A DNA stretch of 64,000 bases from Gaiellasilicea sp963707575 (GTDB lineage Bacteria; Actinomycetota; Thermoleophilia; Gaiellales; Gaiellaceae), in contig OY970171.1 of assembly GCA_963707575.1 (NCBI GenBank), positions 2,108,001 to 2,172,000 on the forward strand, in the 5' to 3' direction. Under the pieces are notes generated by a model. That model was not told the DNA's origin and made no database searches. It saw only the letters and a program-made list of their open reading frames with translations. Positions 1-8,233 of this stretch are shown here, piece after piece (within the stretch, counting starts at the first letter, position 1; each line of letters begins with the position of its first letter). Made by a program: the position numbers and the translations under genes.

Positions 1-1
1 C

Positions 2-280
2 GGCAAGGGCTTCCAGGGCACGATCAAGCGCCACAACTTCGCCCGCGGCCCCGTCTCGCACGGCTCGCACAACGTGCGCAAGCCGGGCTCGATCGGCGCC
101 TCGGCGACCCCCTCGCGCGTGTTCAAGGGCCAGAAGATGGCCGGCCGCATGGGCGGGAAGCGGATCACCCAGCCGGGGCTCGTCGTGCACGAGATCGACG
201 CCGAGCGCAACCTGCTGCTCGTGAAGGGCTCCATCCCGGGCCCGAAGAGCGGCATCGTCGAGATCAGGGCGGTGAAATAG
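2..280 (+). CDS. rplC: 50S ribosomal protein L3, C-terminal part
   Basis: Only the last 92 residues are in the window; the gene begins upstream. L3 binds 23S rRNA and reaches toward the peptidyl transferase centre. The reading frame is open from base 2, and the segments HGSHNVRKPGSIG and RVFKGQKMAGRMG are the conserved L3 loop. The loop glutamine that PrmB methylates in E. coli L3 (in GQNQTPG) is not present here (GASATPS). The TAG stop shares its last base with the GTG of rplD, as expected in the S10 operon. Confidence 0.97.
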   Translation, partial: GKGFQGTIKRHNFARGPVSHGSHNVRKPGSIGASATPSRVFKGQKMAGRMGGKRITQPGLVVHEIDAERNLLLVKGSIPGPKSGIVEIRAVK

Positions 281-901
281 TGGCTGCTCCCAAGGCACCC
301 CTCCTCGGCGCGTCATCCAAGAAGGACGTCTCGCTCGAGGCCGACATCTTCGGCGCCGACGTCAAGCCCCACCTCGTCCACGAGACCGTGCGCGCTGAGC
401 TGAACGCGCGCCGCTCGGGCACCCGCGCCGTCAAGAGCCGCGGGCTCGTCTCGGGCGGCCGTGCCAAGCCGTGGCGCCAGAAGGGCACGGGGCGCGCCCG
501 CGCCGGCACGACGCGTTCGCCGATCTTCACGGGCGGAGGCGTCACGTTCGCCCTCGGCAGCGAGCTTCGACGTCAAGGTGAACCGCAAGGCGCGCCGCTC
601 GGCTCTCCGCGGTGCGCTCTCGAGCCACGCCTCGGCCGGCACGCTCGGCCTGCTCTCGGGCGAGTCGTTCGACGCCCCGTCGACGAAGGCCGCCAAGGCT
701 CTCGTCGCCGACTGGGGCCAGGAGACGCCGCTCGTCGTCGTCGTCGACGAGGGCGAGGAGACGCTGATCAAGTCCTTCCGCAACCTGTCGGGCGTGCTCG
801 TGACGGTGCCGTCGGAGCTCGAGGTGGCCACGGTCGTCTGGGCGCGCGCGCTCCTGATCACGGAGAGCGCCCTGCCGCTCGTCCAGGGGAGGGCCGCCTA
901 G
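280..901 (+). CDS. rplD: 50S ribosomal protein L4, split by an apparent +1 frameshift
   Basis: L4 binds 23S rRNA, lines the exit tunnel, and in some bacteria represses its own operon. The GTG at 280 opens a frame that reads typical L4 as far as SPIFTGGGVTFA. Homology then continues one frame over, from SFDVKVNRKARRSALRG to the stop at 899-901. Removing one C from the CCC at 551-553 restores a 206-residue protein, the normal L4 length. Because L4 is essential in most bacteria, an error in the assembled sequence is more likely than a broken gene. It sits between rplC and rplW with one-base junctions. Confidence 0.93.
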
Positions 902-1198
902 ATGTCGCTGCATCCGAACGAGGTCCTGCTCGCTCCGGTCGTCTCGGAGAAGAGCTACAGCCTCATCACCGACCGCAAGTACACGTTCAAGGTGCACAAG
1001 GACGCGCACAAGACGCAGATCCGCCAGGCCGTCGAGGAGCTCTTCGAGGTCAACGTGGAGAACGTCAACATCATCAAGGTGCAGGCGAAGCCGAAGCGCC
1101 GCGGCATGTCGATCGGCAAGCGGCCCGGCTGGAAGAAGGCGATCGTGCAGGTGCGCGAGGGCCAGACGATCGAGATCTTCGAGGGGGCACAGGTCTAA
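902..1198 (+). CDS. rplW: 50S ribosomal protein L23
   Basis: L23 sits at the tunnel exit and is the docking site for trigger factor and SRP. The 98-residue product matches the family length and shows LAPVVSEKSY near the start and the basic loop KRRGMSIGKRPGWKKA. The ATG follows the rplD stop directly, and rplB starts three bases after its own stop, so it is translated within the S10 operon. Confidence 0.97.
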   Translation: MSLHPNEVLLAPVVSEKSYSLITDRKYTFKVHKDAHKTQIRQAVEELFEVNVENVNIIKVQAKPKRRGMSIGKRPGWKKAIVQVREGQTIEIFEGAQV

Positions 1199-1201
1199 GC
1201 C

Positions 1202-2045
<844 letters not shown>

Positions 2046-2327
2046 ATGAGCCGCAGTTCCAAGAAGGGGCCTTTCGTGGAGGAGCGGCTGCTGAGCCGCA
2101 TCGAGTCGATGAACGCCGCCAACGAGAAGCGGATGATCCGCACCTGGTCGCGCTCGTCGACGGTGTTCCCCGACATGGTCGGGCACACGATCGCGGTCCA
2201 CGACGGCCGCAAGCACGTGCCGGTCTTCATCAGCGAGGCGATGGTCGGGCACAAGCTCGGCGAGTTCGCGCCCACGCGGACGTTCCGCGGCCACTCGGGC
2301 GACCGCCAGGCGAAGGTGAAGCGCTAG
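2046..2327 (+). CDS. rpsS: 30S ribosomal protein S19
   Basis: S19 lies in the head of the small subunit and contacts the A-site finger and tRNA. The 93-residue product has the family hallmarks RSSKKGPFVEERLL, RTWSRSSTVFPDMVG and the basic tail SGDRQAKVKR. The ATG directly follows the TAA of rplB. The next gene starts 27 bases after its stop, the largest gap in this part of the operon. Confidence 0.97.
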   Translation: MSRSSKKGPFVEERLLSRIESMNAANEKRMIRTWSRSSTVFPDMVGHTIAVHDGRKHVPVFISEAMVGHKLGEFAPTRTFRGHSGDRQAKVKR

Positions 2328-2354
2328 CCGTGGCGACCGAAGCAGGAGTCGGTC

Positions 2355-2819
2355 GTGCAGGTGAAGGCAGAGGCCCGCTGGGTCCGCCTCTCCGCGCGCA
2401 AGGCGCGGGTCGTGCTCGAGCACATCCGCGGGCGCAGCGTGCCCGAGGCGCGGACTGTCCTTGCCTTCACGCAGCGCGCAGCCGCGCACGAGATCGAGAA
2501 GGTGCTGCGCTCCGCCGTCGCGAACGCCGAGGCGAACCACGGCCTGATCGGCGACGAGCTCGTGATCGCCGCCGCCTACGCCGACGAGGGGCCGACGCTG
2601 AAGCGCTGGCGCCCGCGCGCACGTGGCCGCGTCAACCGCATCTTCAAGCGCACCTGTCACATCACGATCGTGCTCGGCGAGGACCCGAGGGCGGAGCAGC
2701 GGCAGCGGCGCCGGTCGGCGAAGCCCGCTGCCGCCGAGACGCCGGCTCCCGACACGACGACCGAGAAGCCGAAGTCGAAGCGGCGCGCAACGACCAAGAA
2801 GAAGGAGGCGGTCGCTTAA
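2355..2819 (+). CDS. rplV: 50S ribosomal protein L22 with a basic C-terminal tail
   Basis: L22 lines the exit tunnel; its beta-hairpin forms part of the constriction. Residues 1-112 are the normal domain (WVRLSARKARVVLEHIRG; GPTLKRWRPRARGR). The remaining 40 or so residues are an Ala/Pro/Thr/Lys-rich tail containing APDTTT. GTG at 2355 is chosen because AGGAG lies 6 bases upstream. An upstream GTG at 2330 is in another frame (VATEAGV) and would need a frame change to join. The TAA stop overlaps the rpsC ATG (TAATG). Confidence 0.95.
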   Translation: MQVKAEARWVRLSARKARVVLEHIRGRSVPEARTVLAFTQRAAAHEIEKVLRSAVANAEANHGLIGDELVIAAAYADEGPTLKRWRPRARGRVNRIFKRTCHITIVLGEDPRAEQRQRRRSAKPAAAETPAPDTTTEKPKSKRRATTKKKEAVA

Positions 2820-3919
2820 TGGGCCAGAAAGTCCATCCCGGCGGCCTGCGGGTCGGCGTCATCCACGACTGGAAGTCCAACTGGTACGTGGGCAAGAAGG
2901 AGTTCCCCACCTACATCCTCGAGGACGTCCGGATCCGCGACCACATCAACGGCAAGCTGGGCCATGCCGGCCTGTCGGACATCCTGATCCGCAAGGACAA
3001 GCAGCGGATCACGGTCGACATCTACACCGCGCGCCCGGGCATCGTGATCGGCAAGTCGGGCGTCGAGGTCGACGCGCTCCGCAAGGAGCTGCACTCGATC
3101 ACGGGCAAGAACGTCCACATCAACATCAACGAGATCAAGCGGCCCGAGCTGGACGCCAAGCTCGTCGCGCAGTCGATCGCGGAGCAGCTGCAGAACCGCG
3201 TCAGCTTCCGGCGCGCGATGAAGCGCTCGCTCGCCTCGGCCATGCGCTCGGGCGCCCAGGGGATCAAGATCCAGTGCGGCGGCCGCCTCGGCGGCGGCGA
3301 GATGAGCCGCTCGGAGCGATATACCGAAGGCCGCATCCCGCTGCACACGATCCGGGCCGACATCGACTACGGCTTCGCCGAGGCGAAGACCACGGCCGGC
3401 CGGATCGGCGTCAAGGTCTGGATCAACAAGGGCGAGATCATGCCGGAGGGCTTCGAGGGCATGACGACCGGCAAGGACACCCGGCTCGGCGACCAGGATC
3501 AGGCGCGCCGCAGGCGCGGTGGCGCGGCCGAGGGGCTCGGCGCCTCCCGTGAGAGCGGGCGCGGCCGCAGCCAGGACCGCGAGGGCCTCGGCCTCGTCAA
3601 GAAGACGCGCCGTCCCGGCGGCAAGCCCGGTGGCCCCGGCGGCCGTCCTGGTGGGCGCCCGGGCGGCGGGCGGAACCGTCCCGCCGGCGGCAATCGCCCG
3701 CAGCAGGATCGTCCCCCGGTGCAGGACAACGTCGAGAAGCCGCGCACCGACGAGAACGCCGTCTCCGCCGAGGGGCGCGAGCAGCCGGTGATCGAGCCGC
3801 AGGTCGAGACGACCCCGGCGCCCGTCGCCGACGCACCCGACACGACGACGCCGAAGCAGCAGACCGAGGACAAGACGAAGCTCGACGCGTCCGGGTCCGA
3901 GGACAAGGGCGAGTCCTGA
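2819..3919 (+). CDS. rpsC: 30S ribosomal protein S3 with a long disordered C-terminal extension
   Basis: S3 is at the mRNA entry tunnel and has helicase activity with S4 and S5. The core covers residues 1-215, with MGQKVHPGGLRVG at the start, a KH domain including GIVIGKSGVEVD, and the C-terminal domain ending near KGEIMPEGFEG. About 150 further residues follow, giving 366 in total against the usual 210-280. They form an Arg-rich stretch, a Gly/Pro/Arg repeat region (PGGRPGGRPGG) and an acidic Thr/Pro/Glu tail with APDTTT. The tail is in frame and ends in an ATGA-type overlap with rplP, so it is probably real and not read-through. Confidence 0.96.
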   Translation: MGQKVHPGGLRVGVIHDWKSNWYVGKKEFPTYILEDVRIRDHINGKLGHAGLSDILIRKDKQRITVDIYTARPGIVIGKSGVEVDALRKELHSITGKNVHININEIKRPELDAKLVAQSIAEQLQNRVSFRRAMKRSLASAMRSGAQGIKIQCGGRLGGGEMSRSERYTEGRIPLHTIRADIDYGFAEAKTTAGRIGVKVWINKGEIMPEGFEGMTTGKDTRLGDQDQARRRRGGAAEGLGASRESGRGRSQDREGLGLVKKTRRPGGKPGGPGGRPGGRPGGGRNRPAGGNRPQQDRPPVQDNVEKPRTDENAVSAEGREQPVIEPQVETTPAPVADAPDTTTPKQQTEDKTKLDASGSEDKGES

Positions 3920-4344
3920 TGCTGCTCCCGAAGAAGGTCAAGTACCGCAAGGTCCACCGGGGCCGGCGCCGCGGCATGTCGCGCGGCCAGACCGAGGTCC
4001 AGTTCGGCGACTGGGGGATCAAGGCGCTCGAGAACGGCTGGCTCACCAACCGGCAGATCGAGGCCGCCCGAATCGCGATGACGCGCAAGATCAAGCGCGG
4101 CGGCAAGGTCTGGATCAACGTCTTCCCGGACAAGTCGGTCACCCAGAAGCCGGCCGAGACCCGCATGGGCTCGGGCAAGGGCTCCCCGGAGCACTGGGTC
4201 GCCGTGATCAAGCCGGGCCGCGTCATGTTCGAGCTGGCCGGGGTGCCCGAGCCGCTCGCCAAGGAGGCGCTGCGCCTCGCGGGCCAGAAGCTGCCCATCA
4301 AGACGAAGATCGTGAAGCGGGAGGCTGATCTCTTTGCGAGCTAG
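3919..4344 (+). CDS. rplP: 50S ribosomal protein L16
   Basis: L16 organises the A-site tRNA region of the large subunit. The 141-residue product has the expected MLLPKKVKYRKVHRG start, FGDWGIKALE, and the loop MGSGKGSPEHWVAVIKPGR. The ATG overlaps the TGA of rpsC by one base, and the 3' end overlaps the rpmC start by 11 bases, so translation is coupled on both sides. Confidence 0.97.
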   Translation: MLLPKKVKYRKVHRGRRRGMSRGQTEVQFGDWGIKALENGWLTNRQIEAARIAMTRKIKRGGKVWINVFPDKSVTQKPAETRMGSGKGSPEHWVAVIKPGRVMFELAGVPEPLAKEALRLAGQKLPIKTKIVKREADLFAS

Positions 4345-4549
4345 GCAACTCCGTGAGCTGACCGACGACGAGCTCGACCGCAAGATGGCCGAGACGCGCC
4401 AGGAGCTCTTCAACCTCCGCTTCCAGTCCGCGACCGGAGCGCTCGAGAACAGCGCCCGGCTGCGCACCGCGAAGCGCGAGATCGCCCGCATTCTGACCGT
4501 GCGCCACGAGCGCGAGGCACGTCAAGCACAGGGATTGGGGACCAGGTAG
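4334..4549 (+). CDS. rpmC: 50S ribosomal protein L29
   Basis: L29 is a two-helix protein near the tunnel exit beside L23. The 71-residue product shows LRELTDDELDRKMAETRQEL and NLRFQSATGALEN. The start is TTG at 4334 inside the end of rplP, with GGGAGG about 9-10 bases upstream. No ATG or GTG gives the complete N-terminus. rpsQ follows two bases after the stop. Confidence 0.95.
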   Translation: MRARQLRELTDDELDRKMAETRQELFNLRFQSATGALENSARLRTAKREIARILTVRHEREARQAQGLGTR

Positions 4550-4551
4550 AG

Positions 4552-5409
4552 ATGGCCGAGAAGAAGTCGAAGAAGAAGACAGAGAAGACAGACGAGACCG
4601 TCGAGGAGACGCCCGTCGAGGCGACCGACGCCGTCGAGGAGCCGACCGAGGTTGTCGAGGAGCCCGTCGCGGAGGCCGTCGCCCCCGAGGACGTGCCCGC
4701 AGCCGACGCGGCGATGGTCGAGCAGCCCGAGGAGGCGCCCCCCGCCGCCGGCGCAGATCCCGCGTCCGAGGCCGCCGAGGCAGCCGGAACCGAGGCCGAG
4801 ACGGTCGAGGCGCCCGTTGCCGAGGTCGAGCCGGAGGAGGCCGCCGTGCCCGAGGCGAGCGAGGCAGCCGCCGAGGAGCCCGTGCCGAGGCCGGAGGAGC
4901 CCGTAACCGAGGAGCCGGTCGCCGAGGCCGAGCCAGAGGCCGAGGTCGAGCCGGAGGCCGCTGCGGAGCCCGAGGCTGCCGCAGAGCCCGAAGTTGCCGA
5001 GCCGGAGGCCGCCGCCCCCGCGCCGGCGCCCGCGCAGTCCGAGCCGAAGCGGAAGAAGAAGCGCCTCCCGCGCGCTCTCCGCCCGCAGCGCACGCGGCCG
5101 CAGCGCGAGAAGGCGACCGAGCGCAAGCCGATCGTCCGCCTGCCGAAGCCCGAGGGCGAGCGCGGCCGCCGCAACGAGCTCCAGGGCACCGTCGTCTCGT
5201 CCGCGATGGACAAGACGATCGTGGTCAAGGTGGACACGATCAAGGCGCACCGGAAGTACAAGAAGGTCGTCCGGCGCTCGACGAAGTTCCACGCCCACGA
5301 CGAGGAGAACCAGGCGAAGGCCGGCGACGTCGTGCGCATCGTGGAGACGCGCCCGCTCTCGAAGACGAAGAACTGGCGCCTCGCCGAGATCGTCGAGGTC
5401 GCAAAGTAG
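4552..5409 (+). CDS. rpsQ: 30S ribosomal protein S17 with a 200-residue N-terminal extension
   Basis: S17 is a primary 16S rRNA-binding protein of about 80-90 residues. Here the S17 domain is only the last 80 residues (ELQGTVVSSAMDKTIVVKVD, FHAHDEENQAKAGDVVRI, LSKTKNWRLAEIVEVAK). In front is an acidic Glu/Ala/Pro/Val region (residues 1 to about 165) followed by a basic linker (about 166-205, with KRKKKRLPRALRPQR). The ATG at 4552 directly follows rpmC and no internal start has a clear binding site. The extension should be disordered. A role in assembly or chaperoning of rRNA is only a guess. Confidence 0.95.
   Translation: MAEKKSKKKTEKTDETVEETPVEATDAVEEPTEVVEEPVAEAVAPEDVPAADAAMVEQPEEAPPAAGADPASEAAEAAGTEAETVEAPVAEVEPEEAAVPEASEAAAEEPVPRPEEPVTEEPVAEAEPEAEVEPEAAAEPEAAAEPEVAEPEAAAPAPAPAQSEPKRKKKRLPRALRPQRTRPQREKATERKPIVRLPKPEGERGRRNELQGTVVSSAMDKTIVVKVDTIKAHRKYKKVVRRSTKFHAHDEENQAKAGDVVRIVETRPLSKTKNWRLAEIVEVAK
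4900..5035 (+). repeat. Degenerate Glu-Pro-Glu-Ala coding repeats in rpsQ
   Basis: Imperfect 6-12 base repeats of the type GAGCCGGAGGCC encode runs of EPEA/EPEV/AEPE in the S17 extension. They are in frame and vary at third positions, so they look like long-standing coding repeats, not a recent slippage event. Confidence 0.7.
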
Positions 5410-5422
5410 TGAAGGAGACATT

Positions 5423-5791
5423 GTGATCCAGCAGGAGTCGCGTCTGCGCGTGGCCGACAACACCGGGGCGCGCGAGCTACTCTGTATCCGGGTGATGGGC
5501 GGCTCGAAGCGCCGCTACGCCCGGGTCGGCGACATCATCGTCGGTACGGTGAAGTCGGCGACGCCGCAGGGTGCGGTGAAGAAGGGTGAGGTCGTGCAGG
5601 CGGTGGTCGTCCGCACGAAGAAGCCCTACGGCCGCAACGACGGTACGCAGATCGCGTTCGACGAGAACGCAGCCGTCCTCATCGACGCCGCGCGCAACCC
5701 GCGCGGGACGCGCATCTTCGGGCCTGTCGCCCGCGAGCTGCGCGAGAAGAACTTCATGAAGATCGTCAGCCTGGCTCCAGAGGTGCTCTAA
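5423..5791 (+). CDS. rplN: 50S ribosomal protein L14
   Basis: L14 is at the subunit interface and takes part in intersubunit bridges. GTG at 5423 gives 122 residues, the exact family length, with the standard start MIQQESRLRVADNTGARE. GAAGGAGA lies a few bases upstream. Conserved PKGAVKKGEVV-like (TPQGAVKKGEVVQAVVVRT) and GTRIFGPVARELR segments are present. rplX follows three bases later. Confidence 0.97.
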   Translation: MIQQESRLRVADNTGARELLCIRVMGGSKRRYARVGDIIVGTVKSATPQGAVKKGEVVQAVVVRTKKPYGRNDGTQIAFDENAAVLIDAARNPRGTRIFGPVARELREKNFMKIVSLAPEVL

Positions 5792-5794
5792 GAG

Positions 5795-6169
5795 ATGTCC
5801 GTAAAAATGAAGATCAAGAAGGGGGATCTGGTCCAGATCCTGGCCGGCAAGGACCGCGGCAAGCAGGGCCGGATCCTCGAAGCGCGCCCGCGCGACGGCC
5901 GCGTGCTCGTCGAGAACCTGAACGTGATCACGCGCCACACGCGGCCCAAGCCGCTGCGCGACTCCAGCCGGATGGGCGGCGTGCAGATGGCGCCCGGCGG
6001 CCGGATCGAGAAGGCCGCCCCGGTCGACATCTCGAACGTGATGCTCGTCTGCCCGGTCTGCAAGCTGCCGACCCGCGTCGGGATGAAGATCAAGGAGATC
6101 AAGGGCGAGACCGTCCGCGTGCGCGTCTGCAAGCGCGACGGCTGCGGCCAGGAAGTGGACACCAAGTGA
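5795..6169 (+). CDS. rplX: 50S ribosomal protein L24, probable zinc-binding form
   Basis: L24 starts assembly of the large subunit. The KOW motif is in residues 6-35 (KKGDLVQILAGKDRGKQGRI). The C-terminal part, longer than in E. coli (124 residues in total), has CPVC near 86 and CKRDGC near 112, a plausible four-cysteine zinc site. Its TGA overlaps the rplE start. Confidence 0.96.
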   Translation: MSVKMKIKKGDLVQILAGKDRGKQGRILEARPRDGRVLVENLNVITRHTRPKPLRDSSRMGGVQMAPGGRIEKAAPVDISNVMLVCPVCKLPTRVGMKIKEIKGETVRVRVCKRDGCGQEVDTK

Positions 6170-6750
6170 TGGCGACCGCGACCTACAGCCCCCGCCTGAA
6201 GGACAGCTACGAGTCGCTGCGCCCCCAGCTCCAGGAGGAGCTCGGCCTCGACTCGATCATGCAGGTGCCGAGGATCTCGAAGATCACCCTGAACATGGGC
6301 GTCGGCGACGCGAAGACCGACGCGAAGGCGCTCGACTCCGCGATCGAGGAGCTGACCACCATCGCCGGCCAGCGCGCGCAGGTGCGTCGCGCGCGCAAGT
6401 CGATCGCCGCGTTCAAGCTCCGCGAGGGCATGGCCGTCGGCGCGAAGGTGACGCTGCGCGGCGCCCGCATGTACGAGTTCCTCGACCGGCTCGTCTCGGT
6501 CGCGCTCCCGCGTATCCGCGACTTCCGCGGCCTGAACGTGCGCTCCTTCGACGGGCGTGGCAACTACTCGCTCGGCGTCCGCGAGCAGGTCATCTTCCCG
6601 GAGATCGACTACGACTCCGTCGGAACCGTGCGCGGCTTCGACATCACCATCACCACCACCGCGGAGACGGACGAGCAGGCGCTCGCGCTGCTGCGCAGCC
6701 TCGGGCTGCCGTTCGTCCGCGCCGAATCGGATCAGGAGGCAACCGGCTAG
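6169..6750 (+). CDS. rplE: 50S ribosomal protein L5
   Basis: L5 binds 5S rRNA and P-site tRNA. The product of 193 residues has KITLNMGVGDAKTDAK, the basic RRARKSIAAFKLREGMAVG and FRGLNVRSFDGRGNYSLG. ATG at 6169 overlaps the rplX stop (GTGATGG). A GTG one codon upstream is possible but the ATG gives the normal MATATYSP start. Confidence 0.96.
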   Translation: MATATYSPRLKDSYESLRPQLQEELGLDSIMQVPRISKITLNMGVGDAKTDAKALDSAIEELTTIAGQRAQVRRARKSIAAFKLREGMAVGAKVTLRGARMYEFLDRLVSVALPRIRDFRGLNVRSFDGRGNYSLGVREQVIFPEIDYDSVGTVRGFDITITTTAETDEQALALLRSLGLPFVRAESDQEATG

Positions 6751-6936
6751 ATGGCAAAGAAGTCGCTCGTCGTCAAGCAGAAGCGTACGCCGCGCTACAA
6801 GGTGCGGGCCTATACGCGCTGCAACAAGTGCGGTCGCCCGCGCGCAGTCTTCAAGAAGTTCGGCCTCTGCCGGATCTGCCTGCGCACGCTGGCGCATCAG
6901 GGCTCGATCCCGGGCATGACGAAGTCGAGCTGGTAG
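6751..6936 (+). CDS. rpsN: 30S ribosomal protein S14, type Z (zinc)
   Basis: S14 sits in the head of the 30S subunit. At 61 residues with CNKCGRPRA and CRICLRTLA, this is the short zinc-binding type Z form and not the 101-residue zinc-free form. Start directly follows rplE; rpsH begins 10 bases downstream with GGAGA in front. Confidence 0.97.
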   Translation: MAKKSLVVKQKRTPRYKVRAYTRCNKCGRPRAVFKKFGLCRICLRTLAHQGSIPGMTKSSW

Positions 6937-6946
6937 GAGAGATCAG

Positions 6947-7342
6947 ATGCTGACCGACCCGATTGCAGACATGCTCACGCGCATCCGCAACGCCAACAAG
7001 GCGATGCACGACACCGCCGAGATGCCGACCTCCCGGATCAAGGAGGAGATCGCGCGCGTCCTTCGGGACGAGGGCTACATCAAGGACTTCCGCGTCGTCG
7101 AGGGCACGCCCTTCTCGACGCTCGTCGTCGAGCTCAAGTTCGGCAAGAACCGCCAGCGCGTGATCACCGGCGTCAAGCGCGTCTCGCGCCCCGGCCGCCG
7201 GGTCTACGCGCGCAAGGACCGCCTGCCGCGCGTGCTCGGCGGGCTCGGCACCGCCATCCTGTCCACGTCGACCGGCCTCGTCACGAGCCGCCAAGCCGCC
7301 GAGCGCGGCATCGGCGGCGAGGTGATCGCCTTCGTCTGGTAG
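6947..7342 (+). CDS. rpsH: 30S ribosomal protein S8
   Basis: S8 binds the central 16S domain and, in E. coli, represses the spc operon. The 131-residue product starts MLTDPIADMLTRIRNA and ends with the conserved STSTGLVTSRQAAERGIGGEV RNA-binding segment. The start has AGGAGAG 6-8 bases upstream. Confidence 0.97.
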   Translation: MLTDPIADMLTRIRNANKAMHDTAEMPTSRIKEEIARVLRDEGYIKDFRVVEGTPFSTLVVELKFGKNRQRVITGVKRVSRPGRRVYARKDRLPRVLGGLGTAILSTSTGLVTSRQAAERGIGGEVIAFVW

Positions 7343-7346
7343 CCCC

Positions 7347-7880
7347 ATGAGTCGAATCGGAAAAAAGCCCATCGAAGTGCCGTCGACCGTCAGCGTCGCG
7401 ATCTCGCCCGGCCGCGTGCAGGTGAACGGCCCGCTCGGCGAGCTCTCGCAGACCGTGCCGGTGCGGATGAAGATCGAGCAGGGCGACGGCGAGATCACCG
7501 TCACGCGGCCCACCGAGCGCGGTCCCGACCGCGCCTTGCACGGCCTGACGCGCAGTTTGATCGCGAACATGGTCGAGGGCGTCACGTCCGGCTTCGAGAA
7601 GCACCTGGAGATCCAGGGCGTCGGCTACCGCGCCGCGCTGCGCGGCACCGACCTCGAGCTGAACGTCGGCTACTCGCACTCCGTCGTGCTGAAGCCGCGG
7701 CCCGGGATCACCTTTGAGGTGCCGGTGCCGACGCAGGTGATCGTCAAGGGCACCGACAAGCAGCAGGTCGGGCAGACCGCTGCGGAGGTCCGCGCGGTCC
7801 GCAAGCCGGAGCCGTACAAGGGCAAGGGCATTCGCTACCGCGACGAGGTCGTCCGCAGGAAGGTCGGGAAGCGCGCATGA
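7347..7880 (+). CDS. rplF: 50S ribosomal protein L6
   Basis: L6 lies near the sarcin-ricin loop and helps bind elongation factors. The 177-residue product opens with MSRIGKKPIEVP and ends with the conserved KPEPYKGKGIRYRDEVVRRK. Its 3' end overlaps rplR by four bases (ATGA). Confidence 0.97.
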   Translation: MSRIGKKPIEVPSTVSVAISPGRVQVNGPLGELSQTVPVRMKIEQGDGEITVTRPTERGPDRALHGLTRSLIANMVEGVTSGFEKHLEIQGVGYRAALRGTDLELNVGYSHSVVLKPRPGITFEVPVPTQVIVKGTDKQQVGQTAAEVRAVRKPEPYKGKGIRYRDEVVRRKVGKRA

Positions 7881-8233
7881 GCACCGTCACGACGCGACAG
7901 GCGCGCGAGCGCCGGCATCGCCGGATCCGCGGCAAGGTCACGGGCACGGCCGACCGGCCCCGCCTGGCGGTCTTCCGCTCCAACAAGGGCATTTTCGCTC
8001 AGCTCGTCGACGACGAGAGCGGCCGCACGATCGCCGGCGCCAGCTGGCTCGGTCTGGCCAAGTCGTTCAAGGGCTCCAAGGTCGAGCAGGCAGCCGAGGT
8101 CGGCAAGGCCGTGGCTGCGGCTGCCAAGAAGGCCGGAATCGAGACCGTGGTCTTCGACCGCGGCGGCTACCTGTATCACGGACGCGTCAAGGCGCTCGCC
8201 GAGGGCGCGCGCGAGGGAGGTCTGAAGTTTTGA
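7877..8233 (+). CDS. rplR: 50S ribosomal protein L18
   Basis: L18 carries 5S rRNA into the large subunit with L5. The 118-residue product has RHRRIRGKVTGTADRPRLAV, FRSNKGIFAQLVDD and the C-terminal FDRGGYLYHGRVKALAEGAR typical of the family. ATG overlaps the rplF stop; the TGA overlaps the TTG of rpsE. Confidence 0.97.
   Translation: MSTVTTRQARERRHRRIRGKVTGTADRPRLAVFRSNKGIFAQLVDDESGRTIAGASWLGLAKSFKGSKVEQAAEVGKAVAAAAKKAGIETVVFDRGGYLYHGRVKALAEGAREGGLKF

Noticed and set aside
541..560. Programmed +1 frameshifting in rplD, rplB and truA
   Set aside because: No stop codon follows the shift site closely and no slippery site with a slow codon is seen. Three unrelated genes shifting the same way at GGGCGA is better explained by sequence errors.
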